Below are positions 1-9,397 of a stretch of DNA of 64,000 bases, one piece after another. This stretch comes from Eukaryota sp. TZLM1-RC (taxonomy: Eukaryota > Metamonada: BaSk clade), in the NCBI GenBank assembly GCA_040285825.1, contig JAUPSS010000004.1, positions 3,665,658 to 3,729,657 of the forward strand. The letters are read 5' to 3'. The notes below the pieces were generated by a model. It was given only the letters and a program-made list of their open reading frames with translations, ran no database searches and was not told where the DNA came from. The translations under genes were made by a program, and so were the position numbers. Within the stretch, counting starts at the first letter, position 1, and every line of letters starts with the position of its first letter.

Positions 1-1303
1 GACACCATTTTAAAAATTGACGAGATTAAAAACACTAAACTTTATGCATAAAATTCCAAGTACATCATGTCTAGTATCGAGACTGATGGAATAGCAGTAT
101 CATTCATTCAATTTAGAATGGACTTGAAAAAGTACAAAGTAACTGCAAAAGAATTAAAAGATAAAGAAAAATATATTGATGATCCCAGCATCAATCCTTC
201 TGAATTTCAAGCTATGACCCTTGCTGCTGCTGATCCAGGAAAATCTGATCTACTCTATTTTTCTGCCAATTTAGCTACTGGAATGACTCATTCAAAAAAA
301 ACCTGAGAGAGATAAATACGTTCATTTCAGGTACACTCAAAATCAACGAAGATTTGAGTCGAAAAGTTCCAAATTCAAAAGAATAAGAGACAGCATACGC
401 AATGACACTCTTATCACAATAAGTAACTCCACTGGTAGAGTGATTGATCTATCCAATTATGAACCATCTGAAGAACAACAACAAAGAATGGATTTAAACA
501 GCAGTATAATTAATCAAATGACTGAAAGAACAATTAGTTTATTAAGAGGTGAAGTGCCTCAAGAAATCAATATTCCTCACGAAATTGATTACTCATTCAA
601 TTTGAGAAATAATGATCACACGACTAAATCTGTAGCAGAATGGGAGGCAACATTATCCCAATTCAATTCCAAAAGCTGCAGGTTTGATAGATTTATGGAG
701 TACATCAAACAAAAGAATTTTGTGAATAGTATCGTTGGTCAAGTCTATCATCAAAAAATATTTAGGAAACTAAGATGGTGGACTGAGATTAATCGCACAA
801 GATCCGAGGCAAAAATGATCCAAAGATTCAAATCTGTAATTGGTGATCCCAGCCAAGTAGTTATTGGAATCGGAGACTGGGAACAACGAAAACACATGAA
901 ATTCAAAGAACCTACCAAGGGAAAAGGTTTGAGAATTCTATTTAAAAAGGCTGGTTATAAGGTCTTTTTGATTGATGAGTTTCGAACCAGTTGCTGTTGT
1001 TTCAACTGTAAGAGAGCGGAGAAGACAGTTGAAACATTCAGATGGTGCAGAAATCCTAGGCCATGGAAGAGGCATGAGATGTCTATTCGTCACGGGCTTA
1101 CCATGTGTAAATCATGCGAAAGTTTGTGGAATAGAGATCGAAATGCTTCGTTGAATATGTTGGCAGTGATGGAAGCACATGTAAATGGTGGAGATAGACC
1201 GGAATACCTGCAGAGAGTCAAGGTTGGGGGAGGCTCAAAGAAAAAGGTATTGAGAAGAAAATCTTCCACTTCCCAAAAACTCAGTCCCTCTACATCGGTG
1301 TAA
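1..1303 (+). pseudogene. Fanzor (TnpB-like RNA-guided nuclease) copy A, broken
   Basis: This is a close copy of the Fanzor gene at 18159-19535, cut at its 5' side by the window edge. Two lesions are visible against copy B: an in-frame TAA near position 50 (GCATAA where copy B reads GCAAAA) and one extra A in the A-run near 295-301 that shifts the frame. The reading frame is therefore split into 67-306 and about 310-1303. The RuvC-I motif DPGKSDLLYF, the GIGDW segment, the DEFRTS motif, the CxxC zinc ligands (CKSC) and the RuvC-III motif WNRDRNAS are all still readable. By eye the two copies differ at only a few per cent of positions, so the split is recent. Fanzors are eukaryotic descendants of bacterial TnpB, programmable DNA nucleases carried by transposons. 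The 3' end runs straight into the next gene (ATG at 1344). Confidence 0.9.
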
Positions 1304-1343
1304 AAAGGACACTTATTTATTGTTATAGACAATATCTGTTTCA
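1256..1343 (+). ncRNA. Fanzor 3'-end module / candidate guide-RNA scaffold (copy A)
   Basis: This conserved module overlaps the last codons of the Fanzor reading frame and ends just before the ATG at 1344. It contains the hairpin ATTGT-TATAG-ACAAT, a 5-bp stem with a 5-nt loop. The same module recurs at 19487-19576, 9308-9397, 29617-29690 (minus) and 36671-36764 (minus). In TnpB and Fanzor systems the guide-RNA scaffold is made from the 3' end of the element, and the guide comes from the sequence just beyond it. Calling this an RNA is inference by position and structure only. Confidence 0.45.
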
Positions 1344-2351
1344 ATGGTTTCAGTTTGTCTCGGATCTTCAACATGTTATTGTGCTTATAAACATCCAGAC
1401 ACTGGTCGTGTTCACTTAATACCAGATCAAAATTCAGGTGCACCAGGTTTTTCTCTACTCGTTTTACGTTCCAATGACTCTATGTATGACTCTTATGTAT
1501 CAATTGACACTCAATCTTCAGAGAATGCGTTGGACATGTGTTGTGGTGAATCTGATAACAAGAAAATGCTTATTTTTGTTCCAATTATCAAACGCTTGTA
1601 CAACAGCATTTCCAACTTTATAGATTTACGCTACGAGCCAGTGTACATCACCTTTTCTAATGGTATTAAGCAGATTTTGGGTGAACCACTGCTAAAACGC
1701 CTCTTTTCGCAAGTTTTTCCAACATACTCATTACGACTAGAATCTGAATGTATTGCCTCTACATATCAACATTTCAGAGGCCTTGCTGGCCATGCCAAAT
1801 ATCTTGTTTTTGATTGGGGTTATAGGGATTTAAAGTTTTCTGTTGTGGATTTCAATTTATTTGGAAAACGTGAATCTTATTCTGTGAATCATTCTTATTT
1901 AAGTGGATCATTCCTACTTGGTCATTTGGTTGATCATTTCTGCAAGGTTTTTGACACAATGTTTCAATCAAACATCATTGATTACCCACAAGCAGTTCAG
2001 AGGATCAGGAAAAGTTGCAGTGAACTGGTCAAGGGGCTTTCCAGAAGACCAAAAGTTTGTATTACCTTGGATTCGCTCTTGCCAGGCAAAGATTTTGATT
2101 TGAAAATGACCAGAAAGAAGTTTAATGAACTATTCTTTGATTTTTTCACAAATATGGCAAATGAGCTAGGATTATTAATACTGGAGTACAACATTAGACA
2201 TATGTTGATAGCTGGAGGTTTTTCTAATCTGTTGATTGGCCCATCACCCTGTGTTTTGCTTCTTAATCAAATTCACGACTTGTGTCCTATTGAAGTGCTT
2301 GACTTTGAAAACCCAGAAACCATATTAGCACAGGGAGCAGTTTTGATGTAA
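1344..2351 (+). CDS. Hsp70-family protein, nucleotide-binding domain only (divergent)
   Basis: The 335-residue protein follows the Hsp70 ATPase fold. It has an N-terminal phosphate-loop-like stretch (VSVCLGSSTCYCAYKH), a second phosphate region (YLVFDWGYRDLKFSVVDF, about 150-167), a segment equivalent to the Hsp70 lobe II helix and strand (RIRKSCSELVKGLSRRPKVC, then LDSLLPGKDFDLKMTRKKF), the adenosine loop (HMLIAGGFSNLLIG) and the terminal helix (NPETILAQGAVLM). The canonical DLGTT-type loop is poorly kept, so ATP hydrolysis may be weak. There is no substrate-binding domain: a normal Hsp70 has about 600-650 residues. HSPA14/Ssz1-like or HSPA13-like proteins are the closest analogues. The start codon lies 9 nt beyond the conserved hairpin motif of Fanzor copy A, so its 5' UTR is at least partly transposon-derived. 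An upstream native start could have been lost. Confidence 0.7.
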   Translation: MVSVCLGSSTCYCAYKHPDTGRVHLIPDQNSGAPGFSLLVLRSNDSMYDSYVSIDTQSSENALDMCCGESDNKKMLIFVPIIKRLYNSISNFIDLRYEPVYITFSNGIKQILGEPLLKRLFSQVFPTYSLRLESECIASTYQHFRGLAGHAKYLVFDWGYRDLKFSVVDFNLFGKRESYSVNHSYLSGSFLLGHLVDHFCKVFDTMFQSNIIDYPQAVQRIRKSCSELVKGLSRRPKVCITLDSLLPGKDFDLKMTRKKFNELFFDFFTNMANELGLLILEYNIRHMLIAGGFSNLLIGPSPCVLLLNQIHDLCPIEVLDFENPETILAQGAVLM

Positions 2352-2550
2352 ATTATTCATGATTTTCAAATTTGTAAATATATTCATAAATACAGTGTTC
2401 TCTCTGTTATTGCACAATTTTCCAAAAACAACACTCTTTTGTTGTACTGTGGACAATTAGTCTAGTATAGACTTCACTAGTGACGGCCTTTATTAGGGAC
2501 AGTGAAATTGAACAAATTGAATATCTTTATCTTTTATCTCTATTCTGTAC

Positions 2551-4794
2551 AATGTCTAACCATACAGCATCATTAATGGCTCCGGCCAAGACATTAACCG
2601 TAACCCTCCTTCTCAGGAGAGTAATCCTTCTTTCGAGAAGAGTAATCCTTCCTTCGGGAAGAGTAATCCTCCTAAGGAGAGTGAGCTTTCCGCTGAGAAG
2701 AGCTTTGCCTCTCGGAAAGAAAGTCACCTCCCCAATAAGGAAAGTGAACTTCACACTGAGGAGAGCCCAATCTTTCAGAAAGGAAGTGGCCTCCCTAATA
2801 AGCAGAATGGTAATCACGTTGCTGATGTGACAGAACTGTACACATACCCCAACAACTCCTCGGAGCTCCTTCCTTGTAGGAAGAGTTTTCTCACTCCGAG
2901 TGAGCAACGGAGATTCAAAGCGTTTGTTGTAAGTAACAAATCTAACGCTTGTACAGAAGGTGAATGAGGCGAAGGCGAGCAACAGTCTACGACTAGTTCC
3001 TCACGTAAAACTCCCTCCTCACCCACTTCTGACATCAGCTCAAGTGAGGAACCTCTAAGTGATTCCAAAGGATCTCATAATCAGAACAACAGCAGGAGAG
3101 GGGATGAGAGCGATGATGAACCACCTAATACACCCAATCCTTCTAATCCAACTCCTAGTTTTCCATCTACGGAAAGGACTTCTCAGGGTCTTTACCGAAG
3201 GAAACTAGCAAAGGCAGTTGAGGCTGTAACTAGAGAGTTCCTATTGGACCTCATCGCCAATCCTCCTGATGATGTAATGGATTGGAGTGATGAAGAATTA
3301 TTAAAAATGGCTGAGAATGAGTCAGAACGTCTTTCGGGAGACGTAGACCCAGCCGAATGTGAGAAGGTCCGACGTGACTATATAGCGAAACGTTGGCCCT
3401 TCCTCTTTGGGGAAGCCCACGGCAAAACACTTGACGATGTCGTCTACGAGAGTTATGATCAAAGTCCAAATCTTTTAAAGAGATTGGATGATCTTACTGA
3501 TTCGGCAGTCTCGTGTGGGATGAGTGCAGTCGAGGATTGCTATTTTAGCGCACCTCGTTCAAAGTATCAAGCTGTTACTCCCAGGCCTGTCAAATGGCAT
3601 AGGGATGCAATTGATGACTACAAAATATATTTCAGTGGAAATCAAGAAGCTTACGACAGACTATTTTGGATAGCTAAAAGGTATCCTCATAATCAACAAG
3701 GTAGAAACCTTAGAGGCGTCGTAAGGCATTTCCTAGTGGAGAACGTACACCCACAAGATTCCATTTCGGACATTTTTATTATGCTTGGGGGCAGATTCGA
3801 TGAATCTCGAGGTGACACCCTTCAATTTCATACCAAAGAGTCCTACATTAGAGAAATAGGCAGAAGGGTAATTGAATTGAAAGAGCAGCGTGTTGGCCCT
3901 AACAAGTTAAAATCAGTATATCCTGATGCATGGTTAGCTAAACTTAAGGCATGGGTTGATAGCTGGCCCGACCAAAATGTTTTTGAGAATGTCTTAATAG
4001 AGAGCAGTTGCCTTCCATATGATCATAAACTAGCAGGGGTCCCTAGAGGATCTAAAGATGCACCAGATTGGGTGGATTTAAGGACACCAGCCCAGACTGT
4101 ACCTGTGCAGGAGGAACCTCCTAAGACAAGATTTATCATTAAGTTGGGCGAAACATTGCCTTCAGAAGAGAGGAATATGAACCTATTTAGTACACCTTCT
4201 GTAGGGCCTCTGGCATCTAGGAGAGCTTCTTGTGAAGCAACTCCTACACAAGCATCTGTTATAAAATCATCTATACCCACGCAACCCCTAGGAACGAATG
4301 CTCCTAGAGATTCTTTCCTCGACACCCTCGGTCTTTATAGAACTCCTGTAACAGACGAGGAGAAATTGAGGAAAAGAATAGACGACAAACTTAGATGCCT
4401 AGTTAAATTAAATGAAGCGTTTGACGCCAAGAAGATCTTCGACTTCGTTCTTAACTTTGGCAATTGGGCTAAAACAGTTAGGGATCGCGATGGACCCAAC
4501 AGAGCATTTACGCCGATCACCAAATACGGTCAACCTGTTCATCAGTACGACTTCGTTAGATCTATGTTCTTCGAAGTGGACCCTTTGTATTTGAGATTTA
4601 TGATCGAGGGTAAGGTCATCGCAGAATGGCAGAGTTTTTATGGAGGCCGAACAAACGTGTTAGGCAACAACCAATCTGACGCCGAAATCTATTTAAAATA
4701 TTATTTATTATTTATTTATTTATTTTTATTTATTTATTTATTATTAGGAATATTTGCTACTCAGCACCCAGTACAAATACCCTACCGATGTTGA
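2551..4794 (+). pseudogene. gag, N-terminal and central part (gypsy copy 1)
   Basis: The first part starts with MSNHTAS in one frame and continues in another as a Ser/Pro/Lys-rich run of degenerate repeats (SNPSFEKSNPSFGKSNPPKE-like, 2590-2800). It reaches a stop near 2967, after which the main gag body is open from about 3000 to 4794 in a third frame. The ATG-like start reported at 3244 is really an internal TTG codon. The body is acidic and helical without a recognisable catalytic motif, as expected for a capsid. Near its end a (TTTA)n microsatellite (4690-4745) has been inserted, adding a spurious Leu/Ile/Phe-rich tail and shifting the frame. Confidence 0.65.
4690..4745. repeat. TTTA/TTTATT microsatellite inside gag
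   Basis: This is a run of TTTA units with minor interruptions, about 55 bp long. It sits inside otherwise collinear gag coding sequence and marks the point where the gag frame breaks. The corresponding part of the element at 41040-48511 has no such run. Confidence 0.85.
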
Positions 4795-5470
4795 GAAGGC
4801 TTTAAGGTCTGTAAGACCACCTGAAATCAGTCGCAGAATGACTGCTGAATCTTCATGGACAGCCTTCATAGAGCAGATCATATATATAATTCGACGCTCT
4901 ACAATTATGCCCGGAACGGATGGTAATCCGTCTGTCGTCTACCCAGCAAAGAGATTTCTCGAAACTATTAACGACAAAACAAACAATCAATTGATGGACA
5001 CATATATCATTTGGATTGGTAAGTTTGATTCGAGTAACGAGAAACTGGGCGATGCGATTTACGATTTAGGTAACGCATTTGTCAATAAGGTCAACAGCCT
5101 TGAATCCTCGATCAAAGACATGAATTTGATAAGAACAGCTTTTGGTGCTCACGCTCCTGCGCAAAAAGGACGCAGCCAGTCAAAAGGTCCTTTTGAGAAC
5201 CCTAGAGTAAGCAGTCGACCCATCCCTTCAGAGCAATGGTGTAGCTTATGCAAAACCAATAAACATCCTGAAGAGAAATGTTTTAAATTAGTGGGAAGAC
5301 CAGGTTCAAAAAGGCGTCAAGGAGATGAAAAACGTGATAGAAAACGTAAAAGTAGTGGTAATAAATCAGATGATTATACATCTTTTAACAATAACTTTAC
5401 AAATAATTCAATCAAATCCATTTATAAAATGAGCAAAACAGATTCGAATTATAATCACCTAAATCCTTAA
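4754..5470 (+). pseudogene. gag C-terminal part with CCHC zinc knuckle (gypsy copy 1)
   Basis: The 238-residue frame continues gag after the microsatellite. It carries a retroviral-type zinc knuckle, CSLCKTNKHPEEKC (C-x2-C-x5-H-x4-C-like spacing), followed by a Lys/Arg-rich stretch (KRRQGDEKRDRKRKSSGNK) suited to nucleic-acid binding. The frame then closes at 5470, where protease homology follows in another frame. Confidence 0.7.
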
Positions 5471-7665
5471 AAATATTTAGAGAGTCATCCAATCCTGTGA
5501 GTTCTATCCACATTGTTAGACTATCCAGGGTAGCAGAGGACCAAGAAAGTTCTAACGGGGAACTTTGGTTAACCTGCACCATAAATAACGTGGAAGTACA
5601 AGGCGAAATTGATAATTGAGCTGCATTTTCCGCATTATCAATGGATTTAGCCTCTAAATGTAATATGACAGTTAATGACAATAAGAATGTCGAATACTTA
5701 TCGGCAAATGGTATTCGCTCCACGACCCTGGGATGTGCAAGTGTGGCATTCTTGCTCTAAATGTGGGTAGCTTGGCCACTCAAATGTTTTTAAGGATCGA
5801 ATTCCAGATCATTCCTGGTACCAACAATTTTTTGTTTGGAAGAGACTTATACCAAACCTTGGGGCTACGCACGGAGCACGGTTTTAATATTAATTTGGAT
5901 CGCGAACACCGCACCATCTTAAATGCTGAATGTGAGTTTGATAATAGAATTTGTCAACCAATTAGATTCATAGAACAATTGAGTAATAAATCAGACTTAG
6001 GTAATGATGTTGGGCATTCCACATTTAGCCATGAGTTAGATGAGTTGGGCTGTAGAATATGCCTGGATGACATTAGGGACGAGGAATGTCTAGTCGTGCT
6101 ACTCGAAAAATATAGAAATGTATTGAGTGGGCTACCTCACCCGGATGGAATTAATTGTCAGCCGATGACCATTTCATTTTATGACGAAAGTAAGGTCGTC
6201 AAAAGGAAACCTCGAAGATTAAACCCAGAAAAACAACGGGTAACCGAGGGAATTTTCAACGAATTGATCCGTAATAGATTTGCTGTGTCCGCAAAGTCTC
6301 AATTCAGTAGTCCCATCTGTCTTGTGATTTATTCTGATCACAGGAAACCACGATTAACTGGCGATTTTAGTGTTATTGGTGGAGTAAATGATTTAACTAA
6401 ACCTGTAGAGGCAAATTTGCCCAGGATTAGCGACATTTTGAAAGTTTCTAAGTAAAGCTAATTATATAGCAACTCTAGATTTACCTAAGGCATTATGGCA
6501 GCTCAAAATTGCAGAGGAGGATATTGATAAAACTACCGTATCAATTCCCGGGATGTCGATCAATTTTAAAAGGGCTTGTTTTGGTTTGAAGAACGTTCTT
6601 GCAGTCTTCCAAAACATGATGATGGAAATATTTGATTCTAAGGGCGTATTTATTTATATCGATGATATAATAATAGTAGCTTCGACCCTGGATGAATTTC
6701 TATCTAGAGTAGATACGCTCCTAGAACGCGCCAAACGTTTGAGAGTTAACCTTGGCCTACCCAAGTGTTGCTTTACCACTTGCAAACATGAAATAAAAAT
6801 TCTAGGTAGTATTTTTGTAAACAAAACCCGTTATATAGATGAATCTAGGATTGAGGGACTGATCAACCTACCCAAACCCAGGACATTACCTGAAGTTAGG
6901 AGTTTTATAGGATCGATCAATTATATACGTGACTGGTTGCCAAATTTGTCTGACTTGATAGAACCAATCAACAAATTAACCAGAAACAAACCGTCAAAAA
7001 TCAAGTGGACTCCTGATCATGACGAGGCTTTTGGTAAGATTATAAATCTTATCAAAGCAAATATCCCTCTTGAATTGCCCTCAGAAGACAAGTATATTTT
7101 AATAAGTGCTGACGCGTCCGATGTGGCTGTAGGTGGAGTAATATGGCAAGAAGCTAACCCACCTAAAGATCCTACGACACCGCTAATTAAGAGAAAGGTT
7201 GTACCTATTGCCTTCTTTAGCAGATTATTATCAACTTCACAAAAGAATTGGTCTGTACTTCAGAAAGAGTTGTATGCAATTTTACTAATTCTCACTGACA
7301 GTAGTTTAGAAAATTATTTAATTTCGAGGAAATTAACTATTTTCACTGATCATAGAAATTTAGCATACCTCATATCAGCTCCTGAAAAGAACAGAATCGT
7401 GAAGAGGTGGCTACCAGTATTGTCAGAATTCAATTTTGATGTAGTCCACACTGCAGGCGAGGAGAATTATTGGGTAGACATGTTGTCTAGATTGGTTGAC
7501 ACCAAATCCAAAACTCCTCGAGTCCAACAAGTGAGAAACTTGGCACCTCACAGAGTTGAAGAACAATTACCCTATTTAAATTTATTAACTAGAGTTAATT
7601 TGTTAAGGGATGATATTACTCAACCACAATTGAGCTACCCACGATCAATGGCTTATCTGCACTGA
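5471..7665 (+). pseudogene. pol: protease, reverse transcriptase and RNase H (gypsy copy 1)
   Basis: Protease homology covers 5490-5760. At the active site, element 2 has IDSGAS but this copy reads IDN-stop-AAF, so the catalytic D-S/T-G is destroyed by a TGA. Reverse transcriptase covers 5733-6455 and, after a frameshift near 6455-6550, 6553-7000, with the FIYIDDIII active-site motif intact. RNase H follows (LISADASDVAVGGVIW, QKELYAILL, FTDHRNLAYL), then the frame ends at 7665. The breaks mean no functional polyprotein can be made. Confidence 0.85.
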
Positions 7666-9125
7666 AAGAAGCAGTTGATGATACTAAATTTGATTTATTT
7701 TACTCTTGGATCTCAAAGATTAGGCAAGAACAACTTATAGATGTTGATTCAAATCCTGATTATTTTAAAAATTACAATTATGATTCAGATATTCAATTGT
7801 ATACCAACAATCGTGGGAAGATTGTCATCCCAGATAGTTTAAAGAAGCAGACTTTAACTATCATTCATGGACATGCAAATGTTGGCCATCCTAGTGTGAC
7901 GACTAGCGTAAAGAAATTACTCAATAGTGATTACTTTTGGCCCGACATGCGCAAAGACATGATTAATCATATTAAGAGATGCCCAACTTGTCAAAAGACG
8001 GCACATGTGCCTAAAAGTGTCATTGAATCATCTGGCTCTCTTTGGGCTGATCGACCTTTTGCACGATTAAACGCAGACACTATTGGACCATTAAAACAAG
8101 ATGATAATGGATTCAAATATTTAATAGTTTTTGTAGATTCGTTCACTAGATATACGATCATTTGCCCTGTAAAGAAATTCAATGCAGTGGAGGCAACCAA
8201 TCACCTCCTATGGAGTGTAGTATCAATTTTTGGTATCCCACTGTTGATTCATAGTGACAATGGTATTGAATTTGCAAATGCCATATTCAAAGGGTTATGC
8301 GATTTATTAAACATTGAAGTAAGTCATTCACTAACTAGCTTTTCACAAAGGAATGGTTTAGTAAAAAGACGACACAGAGACATTTTACAAAGTCTAAGAA
8401 AGATTTTGGTGGACTCTGGCGATTATAGCAATTGGAGTGAATATATCCCAATTGTACAACTTCAAATCAATTCAACTATTAGTAGAGTTACTGGTCATTC
8501 GCCCTACAATTTAATGTTTGGTAGCGACCACAGCCCTAGAGCTGATCCTAGTAATATGTTTGTACTAATAAAATCAGCTAACGTTAATATTCCCTTTGTT
8601 AAAGATCTTGAAGCAAAACTTGAAAGGATTTCAAAGAAGAGAGGAGAGGCAGAGCTCAGGCAAGCTCAACAACTGCCTGAAGTTAACAAACATAGGAACC
8701 CTTTTAATAAAGGTGACTTAGTTTTGCGATTAAAGACTAATGGTAAACTCCATGGTTGCTTCGCTGCCCCTTTTCTCGTTGAAACAGTGAAATCCAATAA
8801 AAGTTTATTACTCAAGAATCTCGTCACTAATTCGATGTCCACGACAAGTATTAATCATTGTAAACTGAACCTTTCTGACTTCCCTAAAGAAGATATAGAT
8901 TGGCATAAGAACATTGCTGCCGGTGATATGGAAGAATCAGTAATTATTAAGGTTGTAGATCACTTCGATTTTATAGACTCGAATGACAATAAAATTCCTT
9001 ATTGCACCGCAGTTGGAATGCATTATTGCAAACAGTGTTCCAATAGACATGCCTTTAATAGAAGGGCGTTTTGTTTGTGTTGTGGTAAGTCAAACCATGT
9101 CATATGGGAGTGCTATTTTGCTTAG
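7666..9125 (+). pseudogene. integrase and C-terminal region (gypsy copy 1)
   Basis: Most of this segment is open (7797-9125). The N-terminal HHCC zinc domain is present (HGHANVGHP, then CPTCQK), as are the first two catalytic aspartates (NADTIGPL and HSDNGIEF). The third catalytic residue is mutated: element 2 has GLVERRHRD and this copy has GLVKRRHRD, so the DDE glutamate is lysine. The C-terminal region aligns with the tail of element 2 (EESVIIKVVDHFDF) and ends in an extra Cys-rich stretch (CKQCSNRHAFNRRAFCLCCG) that element 2 lacks. Confidence 0.85.
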
Positions 9126-9307
9126 ATAATTGTGATACACAATATTATTTTTAATCTGTTTTAAATAATTAAACTCTTTGAATGGAGGATTTGAAGTAGC
9201 TTGATTATGAAGTCAGTATTTAAAGCAGTGTAAGGAAGGGGACATGTGTGTGAATTGAACTTCTGAATAGCAAAGGCTGTATTGTTGAAGGTCTATGTGA
9301 CCATTAG

Positions 9308-9397
9308 GGAGAAAATCTTCCACTTAAAAAAACTAAGTCCCTCTACATCAGTGTAAAAAGGACACTTATTTCATTGTTATAGACAATAGCTGTAACA
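9308..9397 (+). ncRNA. Solo Fanzor 3'-end module before the LRR gene
   Basis: This is an 88-90-bp relic of the Fanzor 3' end with no Fanzor coding sequence upstream. It starts at the motif GGAGAAAATCTTCCACTT, includes the hairpin ATTGT-TATAG-ACAAT, and ends 9 nt after GACAATA at the ATG of the next gene (9398). It has the same orientation as that gene. Whether it is transcribed as an RNA or acts as promoter and leader is not visible from sequence. The stretch 9126-9307 before it holds nothing I recognise. Confidence 0.5.

Larger units (their letters stand above)
2480..9125 (+). mobile_element. Ty3/gypsy-type LTR retrotransposon copy 1, degenerate
   Basis: Gag, zinc knuckle, protease, reverse transcriptase, RNase H and integrase regions follow in Ty3/gypsy order but are broken into at least six reading frames. 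The proteins are clearly homologous to the element at 41040-48511 but diverged, so this is an older insertion of the same lineage. The gag start (ATGTCTAACC at 2551) matches the gag start inside the LTR of element 2. I could not delimit flanking LTRs in 2352-2550 or 9126-9300, so the ends given are those of coding homology. The copy lies between the Hsp70-like gene and the Fanzor end that precedes the LRR gene. Confidence 0.9.

Noticed and set aside
1344-2351. Actin-related protein
   Set aside because: The actin/Hsp70 ATPase fold is shared, but the lobe II stretch (RIRKSCSELVKGLS, LDSLLPGKDF) and the HMLIAGGFSN loop are Hsp70-type, not actin-type.
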